This document shows, piece after piece, positions 55,132 to 63,906 of a DNA stretch of 64,000 nucleotides. Every line of letters begins with the position of its first letter. Position 1 is the stretch's first letter. The stretch comes from XYD12-FULL-36-8 sp964613805 (lineage in GTDB: Bacteria > Bacteroidota > Ignavibacteria > Ignavibacteriales > Ignavibacteriaceae). The position numbers and the translations under genes are program-made. Where the stretch lies: positions 1 through 64,000 of the forward strand of contig CAZTJF010000015.1 of the NCBI GenBank assembly GCA_964613805.1, read 5' to 3'. The notes beneath the pieces are model-generated. The model saw only the letters and a program-made list of their open reading frames with translations, did no database searches and was not told where the DNA came from.

Positions 55132-56711
55132 TGCGATACTTTTTTATAACTCTACTCATTACAATTTGTAATAATTTTTTATTTCCACAGCTTGCACCTG
55201 ACAAATTTGAAATTGGAAAAAACCGTCAATTAGAAAAATTTCAGGATGCTAATCCCGCTAGCAACAGCATCAGCGACATATTAACTTTAGGTGATACGGT
55301 TTGGCTTGGGACAAGCAGAGGTGTTAGTTTGTCAACAGATAGAGGATTAACATGGGCAAACTTTTTTCAAACTCCAGCTTTCGGAACTGAAAGCATTTCA
55401 GCAATTGGTTTCGATCATTATTCAAAAACATTTTGGGCTGCAACTGCTCATTCGATTGATAAGGATGGACAATCGCTTCCAGAAGGAAGTGGTTTGAGAT
55501 TTACAACCGATGGTGGACAAACTTGGAGGTCCGTTTCGCAGCCATTAGATGGAGAAAACGATACAATAGAAGTTTATGGAAATAATTCTATTCGCGCTTT
55601 GCCCGTAACTGTGGCAGTGCAAAATTTAATTTACGATATTGCATTCACTCCAAATACAATTTGGGTTGCAACTTTCGCCGGCGGTTTGAGAAAAGCAAGA
55701 ATTGATAGTTTAGTTGCAAATCAAAATTATAAATGGCAAAGAGTAGTTTTACCTCCTGATTATTTAAACTCAATCAAACCAACCGATACACTCAGTTTTT
55801 GCTTGCAGCCGGTCGCTGGTAAATTTTGTTCTGAAGATAATCTAAATCATCGGATTTTTTCTGTTGTGTCTACCAACGATTCAACACTTTTTGTTGGCTC
55901 TGCAGGAGGAATAAATAAATCAACCGATAATGGAATTAGCTGGAAAAAGTTTACTCGCACAAATCAAGATTTACCAATCAGCGGAAATTTTGTTGTTGCA
56001 CTTGCTCATAATAAAAATGATAACACAGTTTGGGCTGCAACCTGGAAGGCAAAAGGTCCAACAGAATTTTACGGAGTAAGTTCATCTTCGGATGATGGCG
56101 AAACCTGGCAAACATTTTTAGAAGGAGAGAAAGCTCATAATTTCGGATTTAAGTTTGATAATGTAATTGCTCCAACTGATAACGGAGCATTCAGATCAAG
56201 AAATGGAGGATTGACCTGGGTTCTTCCTAACACTATAATTGATGAGCAGACGAAGTTAGTCATGACTACAAATGTATTTTATTCTGCCGCATCGCAGAAT
56301 AATGATGTTTGGCTTGGTTCGTCTGATGGTTTAGCCAAACTCTCAGAAACCATTGGAACAATGTGGGAAGGGAAGTGGAAGGTTTATTTTGCTTCAACTC
56401 CGTTAGAGTCAAAAGAGGAGTCGTATGTTTTTCCAAACCCATTTTCACCTAAAAATGATGAGGGATTGAAATTCAAATACACAACAGAAGGAAATACCTC
56501 AAATGTTACAATTCGCATTTATGATTTTGCAATGAACTATGTTCGAACATTGATTCAAAATGCACAGAGAAATATTTCGTCTGATATTGAAAGAGTTACG
56601 TGGGATGGAAGAGATGATGCCGGGAATGTAGTTTCCAATGGAGTTTATTTTTATAGGATTGAAATCGGGGATCGTGATCCTCTTTTCGGAAAAATTATTG
56701 TGATGCAGTAG
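55131..56711 (+). CDS. Secreted two-component propeller-type protein with FlgD-like C-terminal domain
   Basis: The product is 526 residues from the ATG at 55131. The signal peptide is 'FITLLITICNNFLFPQ'. Residues about 45-430 are Asp-box/propeller repeats ('TSRGVSLSTDRGLTWANFF', 'LRFTTDGGQTWRSVSQPL', 'GINKSTDNGISWKKFTR', 'GVSSSSDDGETWQTFL'). The C-terminal ~95 residues form a FlgD-type Ig domain: 'YVFPNPFSPKNDEGLKFKY', 'VTWDGRDDAGNVVSNGVYFY' and 'KIIVMQ'. This is a T9SS-tail relative but with 'NPFSP' and no TKKM end. The order propeller + CTD beside PorV/PorQ proteins recalls PorZ-PorQ, but the length is shorter than PorZ (~780), so this is only a speculation. Confidence 0.75.
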   Translation: MRYFFITLLITICNNFLFPQLAPDKFEIGKNRQLEKFQDANPASNSISDILTLGDTVWLGTSRGVSLSTDRGLTWANFFQTPAFGTESISAIGFDHYSKTFWAATAHSIDKDGQSLPEGSGLRFTTDGGQTWRSVSQPLDGENDTIEVYGNNSIRALPVTVAVQNLIYDIAFTPNTIWVATFAGGLRKARIDSLVANQNYKWQRVVLPPDYLNSIKPTDTLSFCLQPVAGKFCSEDNLNHRIFSVVSTNDSTLFVGSAGGINKSTDNGISWKKFTRTNQDLPISGNFVVALAHNKNDNTVWAATWKAKGPTEFYGVSSSSDDGETWQTFLEGEKAHNFGFKFDNVIAPTDNGAFRSRNGGLTWVLPNTIIDEQTKLVMTTNVFYSAASQNNDVWLGSSDGLAKLSETIGTMWEGKWKVYFASTPLESKEESYVFPNPFSPKNDEGLKFKYTTEGNTSNVTIRIYDFAMNYVRTLIQNAQRNISSDIERVTWDGRDDAGNVVSNGVYFYRIEIGDRDPLFGKIIVMQ

Positions 56712-56712
56712 G

Positions 56713-57723
56713 ATGAAATATATTAATACAAAAATATTACTGCTTCTTTTTCTGTTTCAAGCAATTCTTGTTGCTCAACCAAAGTTCAGCACAATTTCAA
56801 GCATGCCCGGTGCATTCAGCAGAATGGGTTTTGGCGCAAGAGGAATTGGTATGGGCAATGCGATGTCATCTGTTATCGAAGGAAATCTTGTTTCTTATTA
56901 CAATCCAGCTTTAATTGTTTATCAGGAGAATAATTCATTCCAAACTTCTTATTCGTTTTTGTCTTTAGATAGATCATTAAACTTTTTAAACTTTACAAGA
57001 AAGTTTGAGTTTTATTCTGCAAAAGATTCTTTAGTGGAAAATCCTAAACCGCGAGCAACCGCCGGAGTATCGGTTGGAATAATAAATGCAGGTGTTGGTA
57101 AAATTGATGGAAGAGACCGAAGCGGCTTTAAAACTGATGAATTATCAACTTCGGAAAATCAGTTCTTCGTCGGATTGGCAAACAAATTTTCCGATAGGTT
57201 TAGTCTGGGTGTTGCTATAAAATTTTATTACTACAAGCTTTATGAAAAGATAAATTCAACTTCCGTGGGTTTTGACATCGGCGGATTGTTCAGAGTGAAT
57301 GACCAATGGAATGTTTCGTTTATGCTTTCGGATGTAAATAGCAAATATAAGTGGGATACTTCACCAGTTTATGAATTGGAAGGTTCAAATTACGAGGATA
57401 AATTTCCGGTGCTTAAAAAAATTGGAGCAAGCTATCAAAATAAAAATTTAGGTTTAATTGCTTCTGCCGAGATAGAAATCAGCAATGCCGAAACAAATAT
57501 TTTGAGATTAGGAACTGAGTATAATGCGATCGAAAATCTCTACGTTCGCGGAGGAATTGATCAATTTAATCTAAGTAACAAGGATTTTTTGCCTAAACCA
57601 ACTCTCGGATTTTCTTATTTCAAGGAATTTGGAAGTTTAATATTTGGAGTTGATTACGCATTTATGATTGAACCATACTCACCTTATGACAGACACATAG
57701 TCGGGCTAAGTGTAAATTTCTAA
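56713..57723 (+). CDS. PorV/PorQ family outer-membrane beta-barrel protein
   Basis: The 336-residue protein has a signal peptide ('LLLLFLFQAILVAQ') and the family opening 'PGAFSRMGFGARGIGMGNAM' followed by 'NLVSYYNPALI'. This is the PorV/PorQ (UPF0164-like) pattern related to FadL-type barrels. It continues with alternating strands and ends 'RHIVGLSVNF'. In T9SS, PorV shuttles cargo from the translocon to the sortase, and PorQ works with PorZ. Which role applies here cannot be decided from sequence. It starts 1 nt after the propeller gene. Confidence 0.85.
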   Translation: MKYINTKILLLLFLFQAILVAQPKFSTISSMPGAFSRMGFGARGIGMGNAMSSVIEGNLVSYYNPALIVYQENNSFQTSYSFLSLDRSLNFLNFTRKFEFYSAKDSLVENPKPRATAGVSVGIINAGVGKIDGRDRSGFKTDELSTSENQFFVGLANKFSDRFSLGVAIKFYYYKLYEKINSTSVGFDIGGLFRVNDQWNVSFMLSDVNSKYKWDTSPVYELEGSNYEDKFPVLKKIGASYQNKNLGLIASAEIEISNAETNILRLGTEYNAIENLYVRGGIDQFNLSNKDFLPKPTLGFSYFKEFGSLIFGVDYAFMIEPYSPYDRHIVGLSVNF

Positions 57724-57762
57724 CATATATTTTTAACAATTTGACAATTTAACAGTTAAACA

Positions 57763-58659
57763 ATGATGAAATTATTTTTAGTTTTTATATTTAGTATGAC
57801 AGCTTGTTTTCCACAATCCGCAGGTAACTCAGGATTATCTTTCCTGAAATTTGGATTTGGTGCGCGTAATATTGCAATAGCAGATGCTGGAACAGCAGGC
57901 TCAAATGATTTGACGGCACTTCACTACAATCCCGCAAAACTAACTCTAAATGATTACAACGAAATTCTTTTCATGCATAATGAATGGATTCAAGATGTAC
58001 GAAGTGAAATGCTTGGAGTGAAATCTTTTTTGTTTGATATTCCTTTTGCATTTGGATTTAATGTTACTAATGTAAGCGATATTGAAATTAGGACTAAACC
58101 CGGTGAGCCAGAAACATCTTTTGATGCAAATTACTTTTCTGCAAGTCTATCAACAGCATTTAAACTAGGAAATGAAATATCAACAGGAATAACTGCAAAA
58201 TATTTGTACGAAGGTTTGCTATCAGATGAAGCAACTGGTTTCGGAGTAGATATAGGTTTTCATTACATCACTCCAATTGAAAATTTAACTGCTTCTGCTG
58301 TTATTAAAAATATCGGATCAATGAATGAATTGAGAAATGAAAAAACTAAACTGCCAACCGAATTTAGAATCGGCGGCGAGTATAATTTTAATCTTGGTGA
58401 AAATAAGTTTGATATGATATCGGTTCTTGAATTGCAAAAGTATTTAGATGCTGACGATATTCATTTTAATCTTGGTGCAGAGGTTTTTTATGATAAGCTG
58501 ATTGCACTTCGAGTTGGATATCAAAGCGGATATGAATCTCGTGGATTCACTGCTGGATTAGGTTTGCGATGGGGCAATCTTGGATTTGATTATGCTTTTC
58601 TTCCTTTCAAACTTGGATTAGGAAGTGCAAATTTGTTCTCACTTCAGTTCCAATTTTAA
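57763..58659 (+). CDS. PorV/PorQ family outer-membrane protein, second paralogue
   Basis: The 298-residue product begins with a signal peptide ('LFLVFIFSMTACFPQSAG') and the motif 'SFLKFGFGARNIAIADAGTA' then 'TALHYNPAKL', again the PorV/PorQ family. The C-terminus ends 'SANLFSLQFQF' with terminal aromatic F, as needed for BAM insertion. It is 39 bp after its paralogue and ends the operon; the paired palindromic repeat at 58674 follows. Two family members in tandem beside T9SS-like cargo suggests a dedicated export or surface-assembly role. Confidence 0.85.
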   Translation: MMKLFLVFIFSMTACFPQSAGNSGLSFLKFGFGARNIAIADAGTAGSNDLTALHYNPAKLTLNDYNEILFMHNEWIQDVRSEMLGVKSFLFDIPFAFGFNVTNVSDIEIRTKPGEPETSFDANYFSASLSTAFKLGNEISTGITAKYLYEGLLSDEATGFGVDIGFHYITPIENLTASAVIKNIGSMNELRNEKTKLPTEFRIGGEYNFNLGENKFDMISVLELQKYLDADDIHFNLGAEVFYDKLIALRVGYQSGYESRGFTAGLGLRWGNLGFDYAFLPFKLGLGSANLFSLQFQF

Positions 58660-58673
58660 AAAACTTTTCGTAG

Positions 58674-58806
58674 CGTTCCCTTCTTGAGAAGGGAACGGAA
58701 GGGATGTGTTTTCCTTTAGACATAGAATTAATCTACCAATGAAGAGATAAAGAATCTACCAAAACAAGCACACACCCCTAAATCCCCTCTCAAGAGGGGG
58801 ACTTTT
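58674..58806. repeat. Pair of CCCC/GGGG hairpin repeats, inverted
   Basis: Left hairpin: cgttcccttct (58674-58684), TG, agaagggaacg (58687-58697), then gaagggatgtgt. Right hairpin: acacacccctaaat, then cccctct (58784-58790), CA, agagggg (58793-58799). The two units face away from each other across about 60 bp. The same halves appear in the other order at 63907-63982. They lie between convergent genes and may also terminate transcription. Confidence 0.7.
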
Positions 58807-58816
58807 GCCTACCCAA

Positions 58817-60475
58817 CTATCTCTTATAAATTACTTTTCCATCAAACACTGTCATATCAACTTTTACATCTTTTATTTGAACGGGATCAATTGATAAGAT
58901 GTCTTCATTAAGCACAACTAAATCCGCGAGTTTTCCAACTTCAATGCTGCCTTTGATATTTTCTTCAAAAGCGGCATAAGCATTATTAATTGTGTAGCAC
59001 TTTATTGCTTCCTCGACTGAAATTTTTTGTTCTGGAATCCAGCCGTCGGGATTTTTATCATTTAAAGTTCTACGAGTAACCGCCGCATAAATTCCGAGAA
59101 GGGGATTGATTGGTGCAACTGTCCAGTCACTTCCAAAACAAAGCTTGACTTTGTTATCTAAAAATGTCCTGAAAGGATAAGTGTATTTTATCCGTTCAGG
59201 TCCGATTCTCTTTTCTGCCCAAACACCGTCATCAATTGCATGATATGGTTGAACAGAAGCTATTACACCAAGTTCTGCAAAACGCGGAATATCCTCAAAT
59301 CGGACATGCTGTGCGTGCTCAATTCTAAATCTTCTATCCCACTTAGGATTTTTAGAAATGATTTCCTGGTAAAGATTTAGCATGAAATTATTTGCTTTAT
59401 CACCAATTGCATGGGTACAAATTTGTAATCCATTTTTATCTGCATCAATTGACCACTCACGCAGACTTCCATCCGTTACTATATCCATTGCCAAACCTGA
59501 AGTAGTTGTGTCTTGATTGTATGGTTCAAAAAACCAAGCAGTACTTGAACCAAGTGAACCGTCAGCAAATGCTTTGAGTGAACCGAGTTTTAGCTTTTCG
59601 CTTCCGTGTCCGACTTTAATTTTATCTTTGACAAGTCTTGCATAATCCGAAATTGGCATTCGCGTATAAATTCTGCAAGTCAGCTTTCCTTCTTTTTCTA
59701 AGCGTTTGTAAACTTCAAGGTCTTGGGAGTAAGTTATATCTTGAACACTTGTTACCCCAAGCTCCTTTGCATGATTCAAAGCAGTCAACGCCGCTTTGTA
59801 AGTTTCTTCCTTGGACGAAGGTGGAATGATTGAGTAAACCAATTGCATTGCATTATCTTTTAGAATTCCAGAAGGTTCTCCAGTTTTGGGATCTTTAACA
59901 ATTAAACCGCCATCAGGACTCGGAGTATCCTTTGTTATCTTCGCAAGCTTTAGTGCATAAGAATTTGCAAGCGCCATGTGACCATCAAAACGGTCAACAA
60001 AAACAGGAGTGTTTTCTGTAACGTCATCAATCATTTCTTTCGTTGGAAGATCTTTAACTTCCCATGCTTCGTGATCCCAGTTTCCGCCGGTTATCCATTG
60101 ACCTTTATTTTTCTCAGCATACTTTTTTAGTATTGCTTTAAACTCTGCAGTTGATTTTGCAGGACGCAAATCAATCCCTTGCAAATAAAAACCTCCGCTT
60201 GTGAAGTGAACATGATCATCAATAAATCCAGGAAGCATAAGTTTGCCGTGCAAGTCAATAACCTCAGTTGAATTGTCAGTCAGTTTTCTAACTTCTTCTG
60301 TTGAACCAACAAAGGAAATTTTATTCTCTTCGATAAGAACAGCTTCCGCAAAAGGTTGGTTGTCATTAACTGTATAAACCTTTCCGTTTATGAAAGCTTT
60401 CTTATTTGATGGTGGATTTGAATTCATAATGAATGCAAATGAAATGATGAAGGTAGTGATGAATATGAAACGCAT
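58817..60475 (-). CDS. Amidohydrolase, YtcJ-like (amidohydrolase 3 family)
   Basis: The 552-residue metallohydrolase has an N-terminal hydrophobic signal ('FIFITTFIISFAFIM'), the small beta domain 'AFINGKVYTVNDNQPFAEAV', and metal ligands 'GFIDDHVHFTSGG' (HxH). It then has 'ICTHAIGDKANNFML' and 'FRIEHAQHV' (His ligands), and 'LCFGSDWTVAPINPLLGIY' (Asp). The order is typical of the YtcJ/exoenzyme-like amidohydrolase group, whose members cleave N-acyl or cyclic amide bonds of unknown natural substrates. The signal suggests the periplasm. It is a single minus-strand unit, 69 bp downstream of the T9SS cargo pair. Confidence 0.9.
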   Translation of the reverse strand: MRFIFITTFIISFAFIMNSNPPSNKKAFINGKVYTVNDNQPFAEAVLIEENKISFVGSTEEVRKLTDNSTEVIDLHGKLMLPGFIDDHVHFTSGGFYLQGIDLRPAKSTAEFKAILKKYAEKNKGQWITGGNWDHEAWEVKDLPTKEMIDDVTENTPVFVDRFDGHMALANSYALKLAKITKDTPSPDGGLIVKDPKTGEPSGILKDNAMQLVYSIIPPSSKEETYKAALTALNHAKELGVTSVQDITYSQDLEVYKRLEKEGKLTCRIYTRMPISDYARLVKDKIKVGHGSEKLKLGSLKAFADGSLGSSTAWFFEPYNQDTTTSGLAMDIVTDGSLREWSIDADKNGLQICTHAIGDKANNFMLNLYQEIISKNPKWDRRFRIEHAQHVRFEDIPRFAELGVIASVQPYHAIDDGVWAEKRIGPERIKYTYPFRTFLDNKVKLCFGSDWTVAPINPLLGIYAAVTRRTLNDKNPDGWIPEQKISVEEAIKCYTINNAYAAFEENIKGSIEVGKLADLVVLNEDILSIDPVQIKDVKVDMTVFDGKVIYKR

Positions 60476-60544
60476 GTGAACTCCATTTTAAATTTTGAAT
60501 ATTCCGTAAAATGAATTTGATTACTCACAATAAAATCTGAATAT

Positions 60545-61381
60545 CTACAGTATCAACACCATCTTCCTCGTCTGGCTGTAATTTGCAACTTCCAAACGGT
60601 AATAATATATTCCGCTTGTCAATCCGCCGTTAGCGGAAAACTCAACTTCATAACTTCCAGAAGGTTTGTATTCATTTACAAGAGTTGCGACTTCGCTGCC
60701 GAGTGCATCATAAACTTTTAGTGAGACAAACCCCACCTCGTTCCTCCCCTTTACCAAAGGGGAGGATGAAGGAGGGGTTTCTATTGCATATTTAATTTTT
60801 GTAGATGGATTAAACGGATTAGGATGGTTCTGCATTAATTCAAATCCCATTGATGAAATGGTTGGTTCAGTTTCAACTTTAACTGGAGGAACAACCGTGA
60901 CCACAAGATTATTTCCAAAATTCCATTTGTCCTCATCGGACGGAATTTCATCACCATTAACACTTTGTGCAACGGAATAAATTGTATCCGTTCCCGAAGT
61001 TGTCGGAGCATTATAGTGAAATTGCCAAGTTAATGTATCGTTAGCCGGGAATTGTTTCGGTGATTTATGAGTTAGTTCCAGATCAATTATTTGAGAGAAA
61101 GTATCAATCACACTTAAAGTTCCGAAACGCGCAGCAGCATTATATCCACCTTTAATTTTTGGTCCGCCTGTTAAGTGAATTGTGTAAACCGCTGATTGTC
61201 CGATCTGTAAAGTATCTTGACCTGAAATCCATACCGATACTGCTGAATCTGCTTCAGGAGAGTGGCAGCTGCATCCTTCACCATTCAGCTTGGTAGTTCC
61301 AACAACTCCTGAATCATGTTTAATTGATGAATAAATTAAGATAGAACAAAAAATTATAAAAAACGAAAATGTGTATTTCAT
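60545..61381 (-). CDS. Secreted choice-of-anchor V (reeler-like) protein with T9SS domain carrying a repeat insertion
   Basis: The 278-residue protein has a signal peptide and then 'GVVGTTKLNGEGCSCHSPEA' (Cys37, Cys39, His40), matching the conserved Cys-His start of choice-of-anchor V domains. The sandwich domain continues to about residue 165 ('LQIGQSAVYTIHLTGGPKIK', 'DTLTWQFHYNAP'). Its T9SS type A tail begins 'LMQNHPNPFNPSTKIKYAI'. Compared with the related tails here, about 12 extra residues ('ETPPSSSPLVKGRNEVGF', 201-218) stand between the first and second strands. They are encoded by the palindromic element at 60728-60780. The frame is intact. It is 26 bp after the next cargo gene upstream, so the two are probably cotranscribed. 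Confidence 0.85.
   Translation of the reverse strand: MKYTFSFFIIFCSILIYSSIKHDSGVVGTTKLNGEGCSCHSPEADSAVSVWISGQDTLQIGQSAVYTIHLTGGPKIKGGYNAAARFGTLSVIDTFSQIIDLELTHKSPKQFPANDTLTWQFHYNAPTTSGTDTIYSVAQSVNGDEIPSDEDKWNFGNNLVVTVVPPVKVETEPTISSMGFELMQNHPNPFNPSTKIKYAIETPPSSSPLVKGRNEVGFVSLKVYDALGSEVATLVNEYKPSGSYEVEFSANGGLTSGIYYYRLEVANYSQTRKMVLIL
60728..60780. repeat. Nested palindromic repeat inserted in frame inside a T9SS-domain gene
   Basis: Read on the minus strand: AAACCCCTCC, TTCAT, CCTCCCCTTT, GGT, AAAGGGGAGG, AACGA, GGTGGGGTTT. Inner arms are perfect (10 bp) and outer arms match at 9 of 10. The 53-bp structure is coding and adds 'ETPPSSSPLVKGRNEVGF' to the protein. The same C4/G4 double-arm design is found in intergenic copies at 50194, 58674 and 63907. 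Confidence 0.85.
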
Positions 61382-61407
61382 TTTTATTGAAACATGTTTG
61401 TGATAAT

Positions 61408-62958
61408 TTATTTTAATAGCAACATTTTCTTAGTTTGGACAAAGTCGCCCGCATGCAAAGTAAAGAAATAGATTCCTGATACTGGATTCTGGATACTAGA
61501 TGAAGGATTAAAATCGACGTTATAGATTCCGGCTTCTTTTTCCTCATTGATCAAAGCAGCAACTTCGTTACCAAGTATATCATAAATTTTCAATGTCACG
61601 AATTGCCTGCTGCCTATTGCATATTGAATCCTTGTGGTCGGATTAAATGGATTCGGATAATTTTGTGACAGAGAAAATTCTTTCGGCAGAACTAAATCTA
61701 CATCATTTACTTCTGAGTATGAGGCAGTTCCATCAAAATCAATTTGCACTAAGCGGAAATAGTATTTCCCTTCCTTCAACTCAGCGACGTCATATGAGTA
61801 ACCATGTTTTTCTGCTGATGTACCATATCCGGGAACAAATCCAATCTTTTTATAATTCAAATTATCTTCACTCATCTGAATTTCAAATCCTTTGTTATTC
61901 AGCTCTGTTGCTGTTGACCAAATTAATTTAATAGAAGAACCATCAACATTTGCTTCAAAGTTTGATAATTCAACCGGTACGAACCATGGAGCATCAAGCT
62001 TATAAAATCCGGTTGACTGTGCAGCGAACACATTCATCGTATCAATGATATAAATTGAGTAATTGCTTCCAGCAATAGCGGTGGTAGTCCAATTCAGTCC
62101 GCCATCTTTGGATATATAAATTTGAGAAGGAGAAGAATATTTACCTACACAAACGTAATCCGATAAATTTGGATGAACATCAACTCCCCACATATTTAAT
62201 CCATTAAAAAAGTTCACAGTAGTCCATGTTAAACCATAATCAGTTGATCTGAGAAAACCGCCGCCGCCGCCCCAGCGAGTAGCCCACGCGATTCCGGGTT
62301 TTTGTTTATCAGTTGCAATGGTTGGTATTTCACCGGAGGTTACAAACTTTTGGGACCATGTTTGTCCATAGTCACTGCTTCTAAAAATTCCGGTTCCATT
62401 GTCTCCGACTAAGATAATATGATTACTATCGGGGAATACTTCTATGTCACACGGAGCAGCACAGCCGACATTTGCTGTTACTTGTGTCCATGTGCTGCCA
62501 AAATCAGCTGATAAAAGAAATCTTGAATTATCCATCGTGTAAAGTGTATCAGGATGCTTCAAATCTTGAGTGATTGGAATTCCAAAAAATGAAAAAGTAA
62601 AATTACCAGTGATTGCCCATGTTTGACCTCTGTTTGTGGTTTTAGCAACTTGATCAACAGAGCTAACTTCTATTCCAACAACAATAGTATTTGTATCTTT
62701 CGGTGTGAGTATTATGCATTTTACTCTCGTTGAGCTGGGAATATTTGTTCCTATTTGCGTAAATGATAATCCGCGGTTCCAACTTTTGAACAATTGATTG
62801 CCGGTTCCATAGTAAACGTTGTCCGTATTATTTTTTTCAACAGCGATTGGATTACCCAGACTATTTCCGGTTATAATAAAATTCCATGCATAACTTTGTG
62901 CCGAAGAATTAGACACGTAAAGAAAGGCCATTATTAAGACCAGTGAAAAAAATTTCAT
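61408..62958 (-). CDS. Secreted BNR propeller protein with T9SS sorting domain
   Basis: The 516-residue product has a signal peptide ending 'SNSSAQS'. The BNR repeats include 'NQLFKSWNRGLSFTQIGTNI', 'GIFRSSDYGQTWSQKFV', 'GFLRSTDYGLTWTTVNFF' and 'QIYISKDGGLNWTTTAIAG', enough for one propeller. A fibronectin-like 'VPVELSNF' domain (about 325-420) and a full T9SS type A domain ('LSQNYPNPFNPTTRIQYAI' to 'TKKMLLLK') follow. A good ribosome site (AAGGA) precedes the ATG. It leads a two-gene unit with the choice-of-anchor V protein. Confidence 0.88.
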   Translation of the reverse strand: MKFFSLVLIMAFLYVSNSSAQSYAWNFIITGNSLGNPIAVEKNNTDNVYYGTGNQLFKSWNRGLSFTQIGTNIPSSTRVKCIILTPKDTNTIVVGIEVSSVDQVAKTTNRGQTWAITGNFTFSFFGIPITQDLKHPDTLYTMDNSRFLLSADFGSTWTQVTANVGCAAPCDIEVFPDSNHIILVGDNGTGIFRSSDYGQTWSQKFVTSGEIPTIATDKQKPGIAWATRWGGGGGFLRSTDYGLTWTTVNFFNGLNMWGVDVHPNLSDYVCVGKYSSPSQIYISKDGGLNWTTTAIAGSNYSIYIIDTMNVFAAQSTGFYKLDAPWFVPVELSNFEANVDGSSIKLIWSTATELNNKGFEIQMSEDNLNYKKIGFVPGYGTSAEKHGYSYDVAELKEGKYYFRLVQIDFDGTASYSEVNDVDLVLPKEFSLSQNYPNPFNPTTRIQYAIGSRQFVTLKIYDILGNEVAALINEEKEAGIYNVDFNPSSSIQNPVSGIYFFTLHAGDFVQTKKMLLLK

Positions 62959-63152
62959 CCCGATTCCTTTTTTATAATTATTTATTAAGTAGTATTAAAC
63001 TTAGAAAAGAACTCATTCAAAAGTCCCCTAAAGTGTGTCGTAATTTATTAATTTATTTTTGTGACTAAAATTGTAATTTATTTTATAGAAATCAACAAAT
63101 AATTTAGATAAGTTAAAAGCGTATTTATTCACAATTCTTAGAAAGAAGTTAT

Positions 63153-63878
63153 ATGTTGTTAGATGTTCTTGTTTTTGCAGCTCACCCTGATGATGCAGAA
63201 CTTTCAATGGGCGGCACTATAGCCAAATTAACAAAGCAAAATTATAAAGTTGGAATTGTTGATTTGACAAGAGGCGAACTAGGAACTCGTGGAAATGAGA
63301 TAATCCGTGAAAGAGAAGCGGCTGTCGCCGATAAAATATTGAACGTTGAAGTGAGAGTTAATCTTGGAATTCCTGATGGTAATATTCAGAGAACAAAAGA
63401 AAATTTAATGATGGTGATAAGAGAAATCAGAAAGTTCAAACCAAAAATTATTTTTGCTCCTTATTTCAGAGATCGTCATCCCGATCATCACGATGCGAGT
63501 GCCTTAATAAAAGAAGCAATGTTCTCTACCGGATTACCTAAAGTAAAAACCTTTGATAATCGCAAAGAGCAAAAAGCTTACCGTCCGCAAAAGCTTTTCT
63601 ACTATATGCAAACCTACACCTTTGAACCGACTTTCATTGTTGACATTACTGATTCGTTTGAGAAAAAGATGAAAGCGGTAAAAGCATTTAAGACGCAATT
63701 CTTCGATCCTTCAAGCAAAGAGCCAGAAACATTTATCAGTCGTCCTGAATTTTTGGATTACCTGATTTCACGTTCACAATTTTATGGTTTTCAAATCGGC
63801 AAACGTTACGGTGAGCCATTTTATTGCGAAGAGAAGATAGAGTATGATTTGGGTTTTTTATTATCCGGTTTGCACTGA
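63153..63878 (+). CDS. bshB1: Bacillithiol biosynthesis deacetylase BshB1
   Basis: The 241-residue enzyme of the LmbE/PIG-L family shows 'VLVFAAHPDDAELSMGG' (zinc ligands His11, Asp14) and 'RDRHPDHHDASAL' (His112/His113 region). 'GELGTRGNEIIREREAA' and 'FIVDITDSFEKKMKA' are typical of the BshB1 subgroup. It removes the acetyl group from GlcNAc-malate, the second step of bacillithiol synthesis, in the cytoplasm. The other genes (bshA, bshC) are not in this window. Bacillithiol is used as a thiol buffer in Bacteroidota and Firmicutes. Confidence 0.93.
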   Translation: MLLDVLVFAAHPDDAELSMGGTIAKLTKQNYKVGIVDLTRGELGTRGNEIIREREAAVADKILNVEVRVNLGIPDGNIQRTKENLMMVIREIRKFKPKIIFAPYFRDRHPDHHDASALIKEAMFSTGLPKVKTFDNRKEQKAYRPQKLFYYMQTYTFEPTFIVDITDSFEKKMKAVKAFKTQFFDPSSKEPETFISRPEFLDYLISRSQFYGFQIGKRYGEPFYCEEKIEYDLGFLLSGLH

Positions 63879-63906
63879 ATACTTCTTACAATCAATTAGA
63901 ATTCTT

